Shown here piece by piece: positions 1 to 9,553 of a DNA stretch of 64,000 nt (its first letter is position 1; every line of letters starts with the position of its first letter). The DNA is from Saccharopolyspora gloriosae (GTDB lineage: Bacteria > Actinomycetota > Actinomycetes > Mycobacteriales > Pseudonocardiaceae). The stretch lies in NCBI RefSeq assembly GCF_014203325.1, contig NZ_JACHIV010000001.1:1737501-1801500 (forward strand). Direction: 5' to 3'. Position numbers and translations under genes: made by a program. The notes beneath the pieces are model-generated. The model made no database searches. It was not told the DNA's origin and worked only from the letters and a program-made list of their open reading frames with translations.

Positions 1-168
1 TGGTAATTGTGTCCGGGTGAAGATCTTCCTGCATATTCCAGTTCGAATGGCGGGAGGTGAATTCGATTAATCGAGTGCCTTCGCATTCGGTGGCCGAGTA
101 GTGTGCGGAACTCGCTCGCAGGGATGGATGAACGCGCCGGGGAGTCGACGCCGGGAGGGGGGGCTCGG

Positions 169-1359
169 ATGCGGGTGTTGCTGGCGACCATCGGGTCGCG
201 GGGTGAGGTGCAGCCGGTGGTGGCGCTGGCGCTGCGGCTGCGGGCGCTCGGGCACGACGCCCGGGTGAGCGTGCCGCCGGATTTCCGAGACCGGATCGAG
301 GAGCTGGGGATGCCGGTCGTCGACCTCGGGCCGCGGATGCGGGCGGCGGAGTCCTGGGACCTGTCGTCGCCCGACGGCAAGCGGCGCGCGGCGCGGGAAG
401 CGGTGGCCGCGCAGTTCGGCACGCTCCGGGACGCCGCTCGGGGCTGCGACGTCCTGGTGGGGTGCGGGGCCGTGATGGTGGCCGCGCGTTCGGTGACGCA
501 ACTGCTGGGGATCGGCCACGTGCACGCGCACTTCTGCCCCGCCACCTTGCCGTCGCCGCACCACGCGCCGGCGCCGTGGCCCGGCTGGCCGCAGGACGAG
601 GTCGGAGATCACCGCGACGCGTGGGCCGCCGACGCTCAGCGCTGGGAGGACACCTGGGGCGCCGCGCTCAACGCGCACCGCGTCGACGCCGGATTGGCTC
701 CGGTCGAGGACGTGCGGGGCCACGTCCTGACGGATCGGCCTTGGCTGGCCGCCGATCCGGTGCTGGGGCCGTGGCCCGAACCCGGCGACCTCGGCGTGGT
801 CCAGACGGGCGCTTGGCTCCTGCCCGGTGGCGGGCCGCTCCCCGTCGCGGTCGAGTCCTTTTTGGACGATGGTGCGCCGCCCGTCTACTTCGGACTGGGC
901 AGCATGCCCGCTCCCGGTGGTGACGTAGGGCGGGTGGTGCTCGCGGCCGCGCGGGAGGCCGGACGCCGGGTGATCGTGTCGCGGGGATGGGCGGAACTCG
1001 ACCTCGATCGCGGCGGCGACCTCCTGGTGGTCGGCGAGGTCGACCACCGGGTGTTGTTCCCGCGGGTCGCCGCCGTCGTGCACCACGGCGGGGCGGGCAC
1101 GACCACCACCGCCGCGCGGGCCGGCGTGCCGCAGGTCCTGCTTCCCCAGGTCTACGACCAGCACTACTGGGCCGGGCGCGTCGAGGACCTCGGCATCGGG
1201 GCCGCGCACCCTGCGGGGATGCCGACTCCCGCGTCGCTGCTCGACGCGCTCGAACGCGCCTCGCGACCGGGCGTGCGAGCCCGCGCCCGTGCCGTCGCCG
1301 CCGAGGTGCGCACCGACGGCGCCCGGGTCGCGGCGGAGCGGTTGGTGGGCGGGAGCTGA
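169..1359 (+). CDS. GT1-type (UDP-glycosyltransferase-like) glycosyltransferase
   Basis: Predicted 396-residue GT-B fold glycosyltransferase of the macrolide/erythromycin type, which would move a sugar from a nucleotide donor to a small lipophilic acceptor in the cytosol. The N-terminus MRVLLATIGSRGEVQP is the classic opening strand and glycine loop of the acceptor domain. The donor-domain signature HHGGAGTTTTAARAGVPQV lies near residues 305-323, followed by the usual PQVYDQHYWAGRV stretch. The ATG at 169 is chosen over upstream in-frame starts because the family begins at this strand. No biosynthetic cluster surrounds it, so the acceptor is unknown; detoxification of a macrolide or sterol glycosylation are both possible. 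Confidence 0.85.
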   Translation: MRVLLATIGSRGEVQPVVALALRLRALGHDARVSVPPDFRDRIEELGMPVVDLGPRMRAAESWDLSSPDGKRRAAREAVAAQFGTLRDAARGCDVLVGCGAVMVAARSVTQLLGIGHVHAHFCPATLPSPHHAPAPWPGWPQDEVGDHRDAWAADAQRWEDTWGAALNAHRVDAGLAPVEDVRGHVLTDRPWLAADPVLGPWPEPGDLGVVQTGAWLLPGGGPLPVAVESFLDDGAPPVYFGLGSMPAPGGDVGRVVLAAAREAGRRVIVSRGWAELDLDRGGDLLVVGEVDHRVLFPRVAAVVHHGGAGTTTTAARAGVPQVLLPQVYDQHYWAGRVEDLGIGAAHPAGMPTPASLLDALERASRPGVRARARAVAAEVRTDGARVAAERLVGGS

Positions 1360-1617
1360 CGCCGCGTCCGGGGCGGACGAACGGGCACGCTGCGCGGTCG
1401 TTCGGGTAGTTCGCCGCCGCGCCTGGATCTCCCGCTGGTGTCCGGGATTCCTCGCGGTCGGCCCTTGGTAAGGGGAACCCCGCCGGAAATCGGCCGCCGC
1501 TTGCGTTTCCGGTGGGCACGGCCGTGGTTGCGCCATGTTCGAGGAGCACCGATGACGGTGCGGACGACGAGGCACCGGGTCGGACGATCCGGTGCGGTGA
1601 TCGGAAGAAGGACGTCG

Positions 1618-1842
1618 ATGAAGAAGTTCGCGACCGGCGCGCTGCTCGGTTTCGGGATGCTGGTGGCCACTGCCACGCCCGCCGCGGCCGTCGGCTGGTA
1701 CTACACGGGTTACTGGTACCCCTCGGCCGCCGCGTGCGAGCAGGGCTACCAGGACCTCGTGAACAACCCCGGCGGCGCCGACCTACCGCACGAGTGCCGG
1801 CACACCGGCGTCGGCGTGTACGAGCTCTGGCGCGTCGGCTGA
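1618..1842 (+). CDS. small secreted protein
   Basis: A 74-residue precursor with a clear Sec signal peptide: MKKF, then a hydrophobic stretch GALLGFGMLVATATP, and an AAA cleavage region near residue 25. The mature part is about 49 residues, rich in Tyr and Trp, with two Cys (ACEQG and HECRH) that could form one disulfide. It starts at the ATG at 1618 with GAAGGAC upstream and is followed by a hairpin terminator, which supports a single-gene transcript. I do not recognise a family; similar tiny secreted proteins are common in actinomycetes and mostly unstudied. Confidence 0.7.
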   Translation: MKKFATGALLGFGMLVATATPAAAVGWYYTGYWYPSAAACEQGYQDLVNNPGGADLPHECRHTGVGVYELWRVG

Positions 1843-1861
1843 CACTGCGGTGACCGCATGA

Positions 1862-1895
1862 TTCGGCGAGGCCTCCGCCGCGAGGCTTCGCCGAA
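1862..1895 (+). terminator. hairpin terminator after the small secreted protein
   Basis: Arms TTCGGCGAGGCCTC and GAGGCTTCGCCGAA pair over 14 positions with one mismatch around a six-base loop. It lies 20 bases past the stop of the secreted-protein gene and has no U-tract, as is usual in high-GC actinobacteria. Confidence 0.6.
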
Positions 1896-1955
1896 CGCCA
1901 TGGCCTCGAACAGCACCGTCAAGTGCTGATCCCAGCGAAACGTGAGGAGCGGTCC

Positions 1956-2702
1956 GTGCGCACCACATCCGGCATCGGATTCGACGTGTCCGGGCAGGGA
2001 CCGCCGCTCGTCCTGCACCCGGGCATGTACCAGCTCGGTGAGCACTGGACCCGGTCCGGTTACACCTCGCGCCTGACAGACGGCCACACGGTGATCACCG
2101 TGGACCCGCTGGGAGTGGGATCCGGTGCCGCGCCACGGGATCCGGCCGCGTACTCGCTCGCGCGCCGGGCCGAGAGCGTGACCGCCGTGCTCGACGAGGT
2201 CGGCGCGGACGAAGCGGCGTTCTGGGGCTACTCGCTGGGTGCGCTGACCGGGTACGCGGTCGCGCTGCACGCGCCGGAACGGCTCACCTGCCTCGTCGCC
2301 GGAGCGTTCGACCCCATCGGCGGGTTCCGCACCGCGATGGAGCCGATGCTCGCAGACCTCGGGCTACCGGCCGACGTCGACCCGTATCCCGTCGTGGAGA
2401 GCGCCGCCGCGGCCAGCCCCGTGGTCGCCGCCGTGCTCGACGGGAGTGACCGGGTGGCGCTGCGCGCGAACTTCGACGCGTTCTCCGCGGAGCCGGGGGT
2501 GCACGCGGAACTCGCCGATTCGGACGTCCCGATGCTCATGCACGCGGGAGACGCCGACCCTTGGCACGACCCGATGCGGAACTTCGCCGCACGAACCGGA
2601 ACGCCGTTCTTCACCGTCCCCGATGCGGACCACGTGGGCTGCTGGAGGAGACCGGACGACGTGCTCGCCCGCGTTCTCCCGTTCTTGGCGGACCAGGCTT
2701 GA
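1956..2702 (+). CDS. alpha/beta-hydrolase fold protein
   Basis: A 248-residue cytosolic alpha/beta hydrolase. The nucleophile elbow GYSLG sits near residue 91, the acid region HAGDADPWHD follows about two thirds along, and the catalytic histidine is in DADHVGCW near the C-terminus. The oxyanion region is DVSGQGPPLVLHPG. GTG at 1956 is preferred because GAGGAGC lies just upstream; an in-frame GTG at 1923 would add 11 residues that do not look like the family. Substrate is unknown; esterase or haloperoxidase-like relatives share this architecture. Confidence 0.85.
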   Translation: MRTTSGIGFDVSGQGPPLVLHPGMYQLGEHWTRSGYTSRLTDGHTVITVDPLGVGSGAAPRDPAAYSLARRAESVTAVLDEVGADEAAFWGYSLGALTGYAVALHAPERLTCLVAGAFDPIGGFRTAMEPMLADLGLPADVDPYPVVESAAAASPVVAAVLDGSDRVALRANFDAFSAEPGVHAELADSDVPMLMHAGDADPWHDPMRNFAARTGTPFFTVPDADHVGCWRRPDDVLARVLPFLADQA

Positions 2703-3213
2703 AGCGGCTCCACGCGGCGGGGCGATAGCCGAATCCGGACGTCCCGTCCGAGGCGGACCGGTGGGGCGCCGATACCTGGAAGACAGGGCGGACGCGGCCG
2801 CGTGGTGGATCCACACGACCCCACCGCGCGCCGTGCGTGGAGGGTGGCCAGCGCATCGCGCGCCGGGTCGCCGAGCCGATGTCCACAGTGGCCTGATGGG
2901 TCGGCGGTCCTCGCGAGGAGCGCCACCGCGAGCCTCCGCCTGCCATCGCCGAGCGCCCGACGCACCGCCGTCGAGTTGAGAATTGATTTCGGTGGGGGCC
3001 GAGAATTGCGCTGGAGCGGGTCCGATGGCGACGCACCTCACCTCGGCATCCGGCGAGAGGCACGCAACGGTCCTTTCGGGTGATCAGAGTGGTGTGCCGC
3101 GGTGGAAATCCGGCAGCCGGGACACCGTGGCGTCGTTCCCGGACGGCGTCCGTGACGGCCGCTTCGGCAAGTGATCTCCTCGATCCGAAGTGCGCTCCGC
3201 CGCTTTCCGGCGG
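2703..3213. other. 511-base gap without a supported gene
   Basis: Open frames here have irregular codon use and no recognisable domain. The only structure I see is one copy of a 54-base direct repeat at 2966-3019. Confidence 0.5.
2966..3019 (+). repeat. 54-bp direct repeat, copy 1
   Basis: About 48 of 54 bases match a second copy at 7452-7505 in the same orientation. The core is AGAATTGATTTCGGTG followed by GCCGAGAATTGCGC. It is unusually A/T-rich for this genome. The two copies bracket the NACHT and FUSC genes. Confidence 0.7.
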
Positions 3214-3552
3214 TCATTCCGCGCCCGGCTCCAACCCGAGGGTGAGTTGTCCGCCGTCGAGGGCGACCAGCGGCGTGAACGCGTCTTGATCGCCCGCCAA
3301 GCAGCGGGCGCAGTCGACGGGTGACGTGACGGCCTCCGCGTGCCCGGCCACGGCAGGAGTGTCCAGGGGCTGATGGCAGGCGGGGCCGGGGAGCTTCAGA
3401 CCGCCGATCCAGTCCTGGAACTCGACCCGGTGCACCCGTCGTTCGCGTCCGGGCTGGCGGAGGTTGCGGTTGCGGAACCGCCCGCACTCGTGCTCGGACA
3501 ATCCGCGCAACGCCAGTGAGGTCGGGTCGGTGAGACGCTCGATCGCTGACAC
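3214..3552 (-). CDS. hypothetical protein with a paired-Cys C-terminal half
   Basis: A possible 112-residue protein of unknown function. Codon use is strongly G/C at third positions through the whole frame, unlike the overlapping frames. The conserved-looking core is VHRVEFQDWIGGLKLPGPAC near the middle, then a DCARC motif, giving three Cys that may bind a metal. Short actinobacterial proteins with an LKLPGPAC-like core exist next to regulatory genes, but I cannot name the family. The start is uncertain: GTG at 3552 has GGAAG very close upstream, and GTG at 3435 would give a 73-residue protein that starts just before the core. It is divergent from the NACHT gene. Confidence 0.5.
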   Translation of the reverse strand: MSAIERLTDPTSLALRGLSEHECGRFRNRNLRQPGRERRVHRVEFQDWIGGLKLPGPACHQPLDTPAVAGHAEAVTSPVDCARCLAGDQDAFTPLVALDGGQLTLGLEPGAE

Positions 3553-3746
3553 GACTTCCAGAGTTCTGATCAGCGCGAACGCCGCATACCGCAGAAGCGG
3601 TGACCCGGTACCGGCGAACGGGTGGGATCGGGAGGTCCTTTCAGCGGATGGCGGATGATTTGGAAACCGAACAGGGCTATTCGCTGGCACTTCGTTGGCA
3701 ACATTCCCAGGGATGATGACGGCGTGGCTGAGGCACACTGCCCGGG

Positions 3747-5825
3747 ATGGCCGGTAATGAGACGTACAACAGCAATGAGTACAACGGGTCTGGTTCCGGG
3801 CCCGTCTTCCAGGCCAACGCGGTGCACGGCGACGTGGTGGTGCTGCCGCGATCAGGAGCGTTGTTGAGCGCGAACGAGGAGCAGATCTCCTGGGCGCGGC
3901 AGCTCGCTCAAGAAGTGCGGGCATCGAGCGCACGAGAAGTGCGGCGGCGCGGAGCCGGAGATTCCCGCGCGTTGCCGGTGCGATGGCGTGCCGCTCCCGA
4001 TGAACTGATCGATCATTGGGAAAACATTCACGAATCGACGACGACCTCCACGGCCCTTCCTCTTTCCGGTCATTTTACGGCGGTCCGGCAGACCTACGAG
4101 ATCGTGCGGTCCAAACGCCTGGTGATCCTCGGTCAGGCCGGGGCAGGTAAGACCACGCTCGCGCACCGCCTCGTCCTCGACCTGCTCGCGGCCGCCGCGA
4201 GTGCGGGTCCGGTGCCGGTGCTGTTCAGCCTGAGCGGCTGGAAACCCGTCACCACGCCGCTACCGGATTGGCTGGCCGATCGGCTCGCTCGGGACTTTCC
4301 CTTCCTGAACGCGCCAGGATCTTCCGCCGGTGCGAACGCGGCGAGTGAACTCGTCGACCGAAACCTGATCCTGCCGGTGCTCGACGGATTCGACGAGATC
4401 CCCGAGCGCAACCGCCCACAAGCGATCGATGAGATCACCGAAGCCGATGGCCCGCTCGTGCTCACCAGCCGTACCGTGGAGTACGCGGCGGCCACGCGCG
4501 CGGCCAACGTCGTCGGCAGGGCGGCCGCCATCGAACTCGAAGATCTCGACCTGGACGAAACCAGGCAATATTTGATCCTCGGTACCAACAAATCTCGTTC
4601 CGTTGAATGGGACGCGGTGTTCGAGCATCTGAACGAAGCGCCCTCGAGCCCTGTCGGCAAGAACCTCATTCCGCCCTTGACCGCGCCCTTGATGGTCATG
4701 CTCGCGCGGGTCATCTACGGTGCAAGTCCCGATCGTCGTCCAGGTGAGCTTCTGGACGCTCAGAAGTTTCCGACGCGTAGGAGCGTGGAGAACCACCTTC
4801 TTCGCGCCTATCTCGACGTTTCGTACGGGGCCCGTCGCGGTTCGCGTCCGCAGTGGAGTCCTGGTCAAGTCCGCAAATGGATGGGGAATATCGCTGCGCA
4901 GCTATCTCGCCGCGACGCGCATGACCTTGTCTGGTGGGATCTGGCAGGCATGATCCGGCCATGCACCCGCGTCTTCGTCACGGCTGGTTCTTACGGGATG
5001 GTGTACTCGATTTCCTATTGGATCACGGAAGCCATCGAGCACCAGATCGCGCCCGATGCCGTTGGCGGGATCACGTACGAACTCGCCGGTCGGCAGCTGT
5101 CGTCCTTGGCCGGCGCGGTACTTTTCGGGGTCGCGGGCGGTCTGGCGCTGGGAGTCGTCGTCGAAACGGGGTTTCGGCGCGGGCGTACCGGCCCGGAACC
5201 TGAGCGCCTGCGACTGACGCTGCGCCGAGGGGACAAGGTGAGACCGCTCGCGTCGTCCCGGCTCACGAAGCTGTCGTCCTCCTTCGTCAAAGGAGTCGCA
5301 TTCGGGATCATGTTCGGAGTCGTTTTCGTGGTTTCCGCGCAGGCTGCGAGTGGTGCGGGGCCGCTGGCTCTGAAACTCGTTTCCGACATCGGTCTTGTGG
5401 TCGGCTTGGCAGGTGGTCTTGGAAACCTGGCCATGTCCTTCGCCAGCGATAATCATCATTCTCAGGCGGCGAGTCCGTGGGCGTTGCTGCGGACCGATCG
5501 CCGGGTGACGCTCTTTCGGGTGTTCGTCGTCGGGGGCATCGTCGCGGCCGTGTTCACCGTCGGGGTGTCGATCTCGGCTGGTCTCCTGCTCGGGCTGCTC
5601 ACCGGTGCGGCAACGCTCGCGCTGTCCGCGTGGGGTCATTGGCTGTTGTTCGCGCGGTTCTGGCTCCCGCTGACCGGCCGTTTGCCCTGGCGGCCGAGGC
5701 GTTTCCTCGAAGACGCGTACGACCGGGGGGTCCTGCGACAGGCGGGAGCGGTCTACCAGTTCCGCCACGCCCACCTTCGCGACCACCTCGCGCGCCGTCG
5801 TCCTTCCCAGCGCTGGACCACGTGA
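3747..5825 (+). CDS. NACHT-type STAND NTPase with a C-terminal membrane region
   Basis: A 692-residue signal-transduction NTPase. The N-terminus is short and Asn/Gly-rich (NEYNGSGSGPVFQA, then VHGDVVVL), a low-complexity leader often seen in actinobacterial NACHT proteins. Walker A GQAGAGKT is at about residues 129-136 and Walker B VLDGFDE at about 211-217, followed by a sensor-like TSRTVEY. From about residue 415 to 640 there are five or six hydrophobic segments, so the C-terminal half is embedded in the membrane. The tail FRHAHLRDHLARR is typical of this subfamily. Related NACHT proteins act in antiphage defence or development; neither role is shown here. No effector domain such as a nuclease or TIR is visible. 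Confidence 0.85.
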   Translation: MAGNETYNSNEYNGSGSGPVFQANAVHGDVVVLPRSGALLSANEEQISWARQLAQEVRASSAREVRRRGAGDSRALPVRWRAAPDELIDHWENIHESTTTSTALPLSGHFTAVRQTYEIVRSKRLVILGQAGAGKTTLAHRLVLDLLAAAASAGPVPVLFSLSGWKPVTTPLPDWLADRLARDFPFLNAPGSSAGANAASELVDRNLILPVLDGFDEIPERNRPQAIDEITEADGPLVLTSRTVEYAAATRAANVVGRAAAIELEDLDLDETRQYLILGTNKSRSVEWDAVFEHLNEAPSSPVGKNLIPPLTAPLMVMLARVIYGASPDRRPGELLDAQKFPTRRSVENHLLRAYLDVSYGARRGSRPQWSPGQVRKWMGNIAAQLSRRDAHDLVWWDLAGMIRPCTRVFVTAGSYGMVYSISYWITEAIEHQIAPDAVGGITYELAGRQLSSLAGAVLFGVAGGLALGVVVETGFRRGRTGPEPERLRLTLRRGDKVRPLASSRLTKLSSSFVKGVAFGIMFGVVFVVSAQAASGAGPLALKLVSDIGLVVGLAGGLGNLAMSFASDNHHSQAASPWALLRTDRRVTLFRVFVVGGIVAAVFTVGVSISAGLLLGLLTGAATLALSAWGHWLLFARFWLPLTGRLPWRPRRFLEDAYDRGVLRQAGAVYQFRHAHLRDHLARRRPSQRWTT

Positions 5826-6046
5826 TCCGGACGAGGTGACGTCGTGCTGGGCGAGCGGCGAGGAGCTCGCCCCGGATTTCGCCGGGGCCGCTGCTACCGC
5901 CGGGTCGTGCTGATCGGTCGGGTTGCCGTTCGCGGCAGCGGAAACCCGCTCGGACACGAGATCACCGGGGGATGCCCGCCGAGGTGCGCCGGACGATTCG
6001 AGAGGGCGGGCCCGGCCGCCTGCCCTGCGGATGTTCGGATGGCGAG

Positions 6047-7330
6047 GTGAACGGATCTCAGACGAACCGGAAGAGCACCGACGATGTCGGTGGCCATCGG
6101 GACGGGGGCCACCTGCGCAAGGGGTGGCAGCGGCTCAGGAGCCTGGTGCGCCGGGGGATCGGGCATGCGGGACCGGACCGGGACGCGATGCTGCTCATCG
6201 TCAAGAGCGTCATCGCCGCCACCGCCGGCTGGCTCATCGCGAACAACCTGCTGGGCGCGCCCTCGGCCACGTTCGCGCCGTTCACCGCGCTGCTGATGGT
6301 GCAGGCGACGATCTCGCAATCGCTGGACCAGTCCGCCCGGTACGCGGGGGCGATGGTCGTGGGCGTCGTGCTGGCGGGGCTGGTCACTCCGTTGCTGGGC
6401 GCGGCCACGTTGACGTTCGCACTGCTCATGCTCGTCGCGTTGGTGCTGGGGCGGTGGCGCAGGCTCGGCGCGCAAGGGCCGCAGGTCGGCGTCGCGGCGT
6501 TGTTCGCGTACTCCTCGTTCACCCAGTCCGGCAACTCGTTGTCGAGCTTCGTGCAGCTGGGCAGCATCGCGGGGCTGGTGCTGCTCGGGTGCGTGCTCGG
6601 GGTCCTGACGAACCTGCTGGTCGTGCCGCCGATGCGCTACCGCAGCGCGGAATACGGCATCGAATCGGTCGCACACACCTTGTGCGACTTGACCACCGAC
6701 GTCTCCGACGGGCTGCGCGAAGGCGTGCCCTCCGCCGAAGACGCGGCGGAATGGCGCCACCGCGCCGACCAGCTTCCGGAGATCGTCACGCAGGCCCGCT
6801 CATCGGTGGAGCACGCGGCCGAGACGACCCGGTTCAACCCGCGACGGCTCCTGTTCAGCCAAAAGCCGTCGTTCGACGGTCACCGCAGCAGCGTCAACGC
6901 GCTGGAACGCGCCGTCGAGCAACTGCGCTCGGCCATGCGCGGCCTGACCTACGCGGCCGAGGCCGACGATCCGCAAGAACAGCAGCACGAGTTCGCGCGG
7001 GACTTCGGTGCACTGCTGCGCGAAGTGGCCGGTGCCGCGCGGGCCGCGGGCGACGTGCACGGCAACGACAACCACGACGAGCTCGACCGGCTCGGCGAGG
7101 CGACCGAGAACGCCCGGGAGCGCTACCGCGCGCTCGTCGCGCGGACCGAAGATCGGCAGCTCGACCGTCCGGACCAGTGGCCCGTCTACGGAGCGTTGCA
7201 GACCGACGCGCAGCGCCTGGTCGAGGAGTTCGTCCAGGCGTACGACAACCTCGCCGAACTGATGCGGGGGACCGGTTCGCCCACCGGTGGCGAGGGGGCG
7301 ACGGCTGAAGGCGGCCCGGCCGGCCGGTGA
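6047..7330 (+). CDS. FUSC-family inner-membrane protein (aromatic-acid exporter-like)
   Basis: A 427-residue membrane protein. Four to six hydrophobic helices occupy roughly residues 45-190 (for example IVKSVIAATAGWLIANNLL and ALLMLVALVLG), followed by a long hydrophilic helical C-terminal domain rich in Glu and Arg. This is the FUSC/ArAE pattern, linked to export of aromatic acids or fusaric acid. GTG at 6047 is chosen because GGATGGCGAG precedes it; an in-frame ATG at 5972 would add 25 residues that look non-coding. It has no partner membrane-fusion protein nearby, as expected in a Gram-positive. Substrate unknown. Confidence 0.8.
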   Translation: MNGSQTNRKSTDDVGGHRDGGHLRKGWQRLRSLVRRGIGHAGPDRDAMLLIVKSVIAATAGWLIANNLLGAPSATFAPFTALLMVQATISQSLDQSARYAGAMVVGVVLAGLVTPLLGAATLTFALLMLVALVLGRWRRLGAQGPQVGVAALFAYSSFTQSGNSLSSFVQLGSIAGLVLLGCVLGVLTNLLVVPPMRYRSAEYGIESVAHTLCDLTTDVSDGLREGVPSAEDAAEWRHRADQLPEIVTQARSSVEHAAETTRFNPRRLLFSQKPSFDGHRSSVNALERAVEQLRSAMRGLTYAAEADDPQEQQHEFARDFGALLREVAGAARAAGDVHGNDNHDELDRLGEATENARERYRALVARTEDRQLDRPDQWPVYGALQTDAQRLVEEFVQAYDNLAELMRGTGSPTGGEGATAEGGPAGR

Positions 7331-7976
7331 CGGGCACGCCGGGGCGGTCGCCCGCCTTGTTCCGCCGCCGGTTCCCGACCGTGGGCCTTGGCGGACGTCC
7401 GGCGCGTAGGTCCGCGCGCCGCTAGGCCCTATCGAGAACGTCCCGCCGCGCCGCCGCCGAGTTAAGAATTGATTTCGGTGCGCGCCGAGAATTGCGCCTG
7501 AGCGGATCGAATCGATGTCCGGTATTCGACTCCCGCCGGATTCAACACCGCGCCGGCGAGGTTGACTCCGGGTGAACGGCTCGGGTACCCAGTGTTCCGG
7601 GAAATCCCTCACCGGACGAGGTTCGGGCCTGTGCCCTGCGGGTTCGACTGCGAGTTCGTGACCTAGGGAAACATGCGCGGACTGCGACTTTCATTACACT
7701 TTCACCCCGGAAATACTGCTCAATTCGGGTGATGCGCTGTGGATCTTGACAACGCAGCGTGTGCGCTTCACCATTCCGTCCCAAGCATCGGAACGGGTTG
7801 TGCGCGCCGCTGAAACGTGGTCGCCCGGCCCGGTGCGCCCCGAGAAAGACCCCTCCGCGCCGGCGACTCCGCGCATCGAGGCGAACCCCCGAGCGTCCGG
7901 ACCGACGACCCTGAGGCGTCGCGAGCAACCACGCGGACCGACCGCGTGGACGAGCAGAACGGAAATTCCGGGCACC
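7331..7976. other. 646-base gap without a supported gene
   Basis: No frame here has coding-like codon use. It holds the second copy of the 54-bp repeat and a relatively A/T-rich stretch around 7685-7755 that may carry the promoter of the permease downstream. Confidence 0.5.
7452..7505 (+). repeat. 54-bp direct repeat, copy 2
   Basis: Same orientation and about 89 percent identity with 2966-3019. Differences are scattered single bases plus a GGGG to CGCG change in the spacer between the two GAATTG cores, so neither copy reads as a conserved peptide. Confidence 0.7.
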
Positions 7977-9413
7977 GTGAGCCAAGAAACCCTCCAGACC
8001 GGCGGCGACTCGGGCGGGCAGCCGCCCGTCGACGCCGGGGACGCCGGCTACAGCAAATCGCTGAAAGCACGGCACATCAACATGATCGCCATCGGTGGCG
8101 CGATCGGCACCGGGCTCTTCCTCGGTGCGGGCGGCCGGCTCGTGCAGGCCGGGCCCGCCCTCGCCATCGCCTACGCGGTGTGCGGGCTGTTCGCGTTCTT
8201 CGTGGTGCGCTCGCTCGGTGAGCTCATCCTCTACCGCCCCTCCTCCGGCGCTTTCGTGTCCTACGCGCGGGAGTTCATGGGCGAGAAGGGGGCCTACACC
8301 GCGGGCTGGATGCACTTCCTGAACTGGTCCACCACCGGCATCGCCGACATCACCGCGATCGCGCTCTACGCGCACTTCTGGGCGATGTTCTCGCCGATCC
8401 CGCAGTGGGTCCTGGCGCTGATCGCCCTGGCGATCGTGCTCGCGCTGAACATGGTCTCGGTGCGGCTGTTCGGCGAGATGGAGTTCTGGTTCGCCATCGT
8501 CAAGGTCGGCGCGCTGGTCGTGTTCATGCTCGTCGGCATCTACCTGATCGTGACCGGCCACGCCATCGACGGCCACCAGGCCGGGTTCTCGATCATCTCC
8601 GACAACGGCGGCATCTTCCCGGCCGGGATCGTGCCGGTCGTGCTGATCATGCAGGGCGTCGTGTTCGCCTACGCTTCGGTCGAACTCGTCGGCGTCGCCG
8701 CGGGTGAGACCGAGAACCCCGAGAAGATCATGCCGAAGGCGATCAACTCGATCATGTGGCGGATCGGGATCTTCTACGTCGGTTCCGTGGCGCTGCTGAC
8801 CATGCTGATGCCGTGGAGCTCCTACAAGGACGGCGAGAGCCCGTTCGTCACCGTGCTGGCCAACCTCGGCGTTCCCTACGCCGGTGACGTGATGAACCTC
8901 GTGGTGCTGACCGCGGCCATGTCCAGCCTCAACTCCGGGCTGTACTCCACCGGCCGCATCCTGCGCTCCATGTCGCTGGCCGGATCGGCGCCGAAGTTCA
9001 CCGGCGCGATGAACAAGAGCCAGGTGCCCTACGGCGGCATCCTGCTCACCGCCGCGGTCTGCGTCGTCGGCGTCGGGCTCAACGCGGTCGTGCCGGAGCA
9101 GGCGTTCGAGATCGTGCTGAACTTCGCCTCGATCGGCATCCTCGCGACCTGGGCGATCATCGTGCTCAGCCACCTGCTGTTCGTGCGCAAGGCCAACCGC
9201 GGCGAGGTCACGCGGCCGAGCTACCGGCTGCCGTTCTCCCCGTACATCGAGTACGTCACGCTGGCCTTCCTGGCTTCCGTCGTGGTGCTGATGGGCTTCG
9301 ACGAGATCGGGCAGATCACCCTGATGGCGTTGCCGCTGATCCTCATCGCGCTGGTCATCGGCTGGTTCTGCGTCCGCGGGCGCATCGACATGTCCGCGAT
9401 GGAACGCGAGTAG
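7977..9413 (+). CDS. amino-acid permease, AnsP/GabP-like (APC superfamily)
   Basis: A 478-residue transporter with twelve predicted helices, importing an amino acid with a proton. The first helix carries the APC signature IAIGGAIGTGLFLGAG, and the region FAYASVELVGVAAGETENP is the helix-6 and loop hallmark of the amino-acid transporter family. Overall it is closest to L-asparagine and GABA permeases, so asparagine is a reasonable guess. GTG at 7977 is taken because the soluble leader that follows (SQETLQTGG) is typical; an open frame upstream to 7746 has no family character. A strong hairpin follows the gene. Confidence 0.88.
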   Translation: MSQETLQTGGDSGGQPPVDAGDAGYSKSLKARHINMIAIGGAIGTGLFLGAGGRLVQAGPALAIAYAVCGLFAFFVVRSLGELILYRPSSGAFVSYAREFMGEKGAYTAGWMHFLNWSTTGIADITAIALYAHFWAMFSPIPQWVLALIALAIVLALNMVSVRLFGEMEFWFAIVKVGALVVFMLVGIYLIVTGHAIDGHQAGFSIISDNGGIFPAGIVPVVLIMQGVVFAYASVELVGVAAGETENPEKIMPKAINSIMWRIGIFYVGSVALLTMLMPWSSYKDGESPFVTVLANLGVPYAGDVMNLVVLTAAMSSLNSGLYSTGRILRSMSLAGSAPKFTGAMNKSQVPYGGILLTAAVCVVGVGLNAVVPEQAFEIVLNFASIGILATWAIIVLSHLLFVRKANRGEVTRPSYRLPFSPYIEYVTLAFLASVVVLMGFDEIGQITLMALPLILIALVIGWFCVRGRIDMSAMERE

Positions 9414-9430
9414 TTCCGAGCGAGGTCAGC

Positions 9431-9460
9431 GGGCCGTCCGACCGGCAGGTCGGGCGGCCC
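9431..9460 (+). terminator. terminator after the permease gene
   Basis: GGGCCGTCCGACC and GGTCGGGCGGCCC pair over 13 positions, with one G-U, around a GGCA loop, 17 bases after the stop codon. Confidence 0.7.
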
Positions 9461-9553
9461 GTCGCCGTTTCGCGACGCTGGAGTGATCCACCGGGGCCCC
9501 GCTTCGGTTAGGGTTCCCGGCGGTTGATCGAAGTGGACCGTTCGGAGGCCCGG

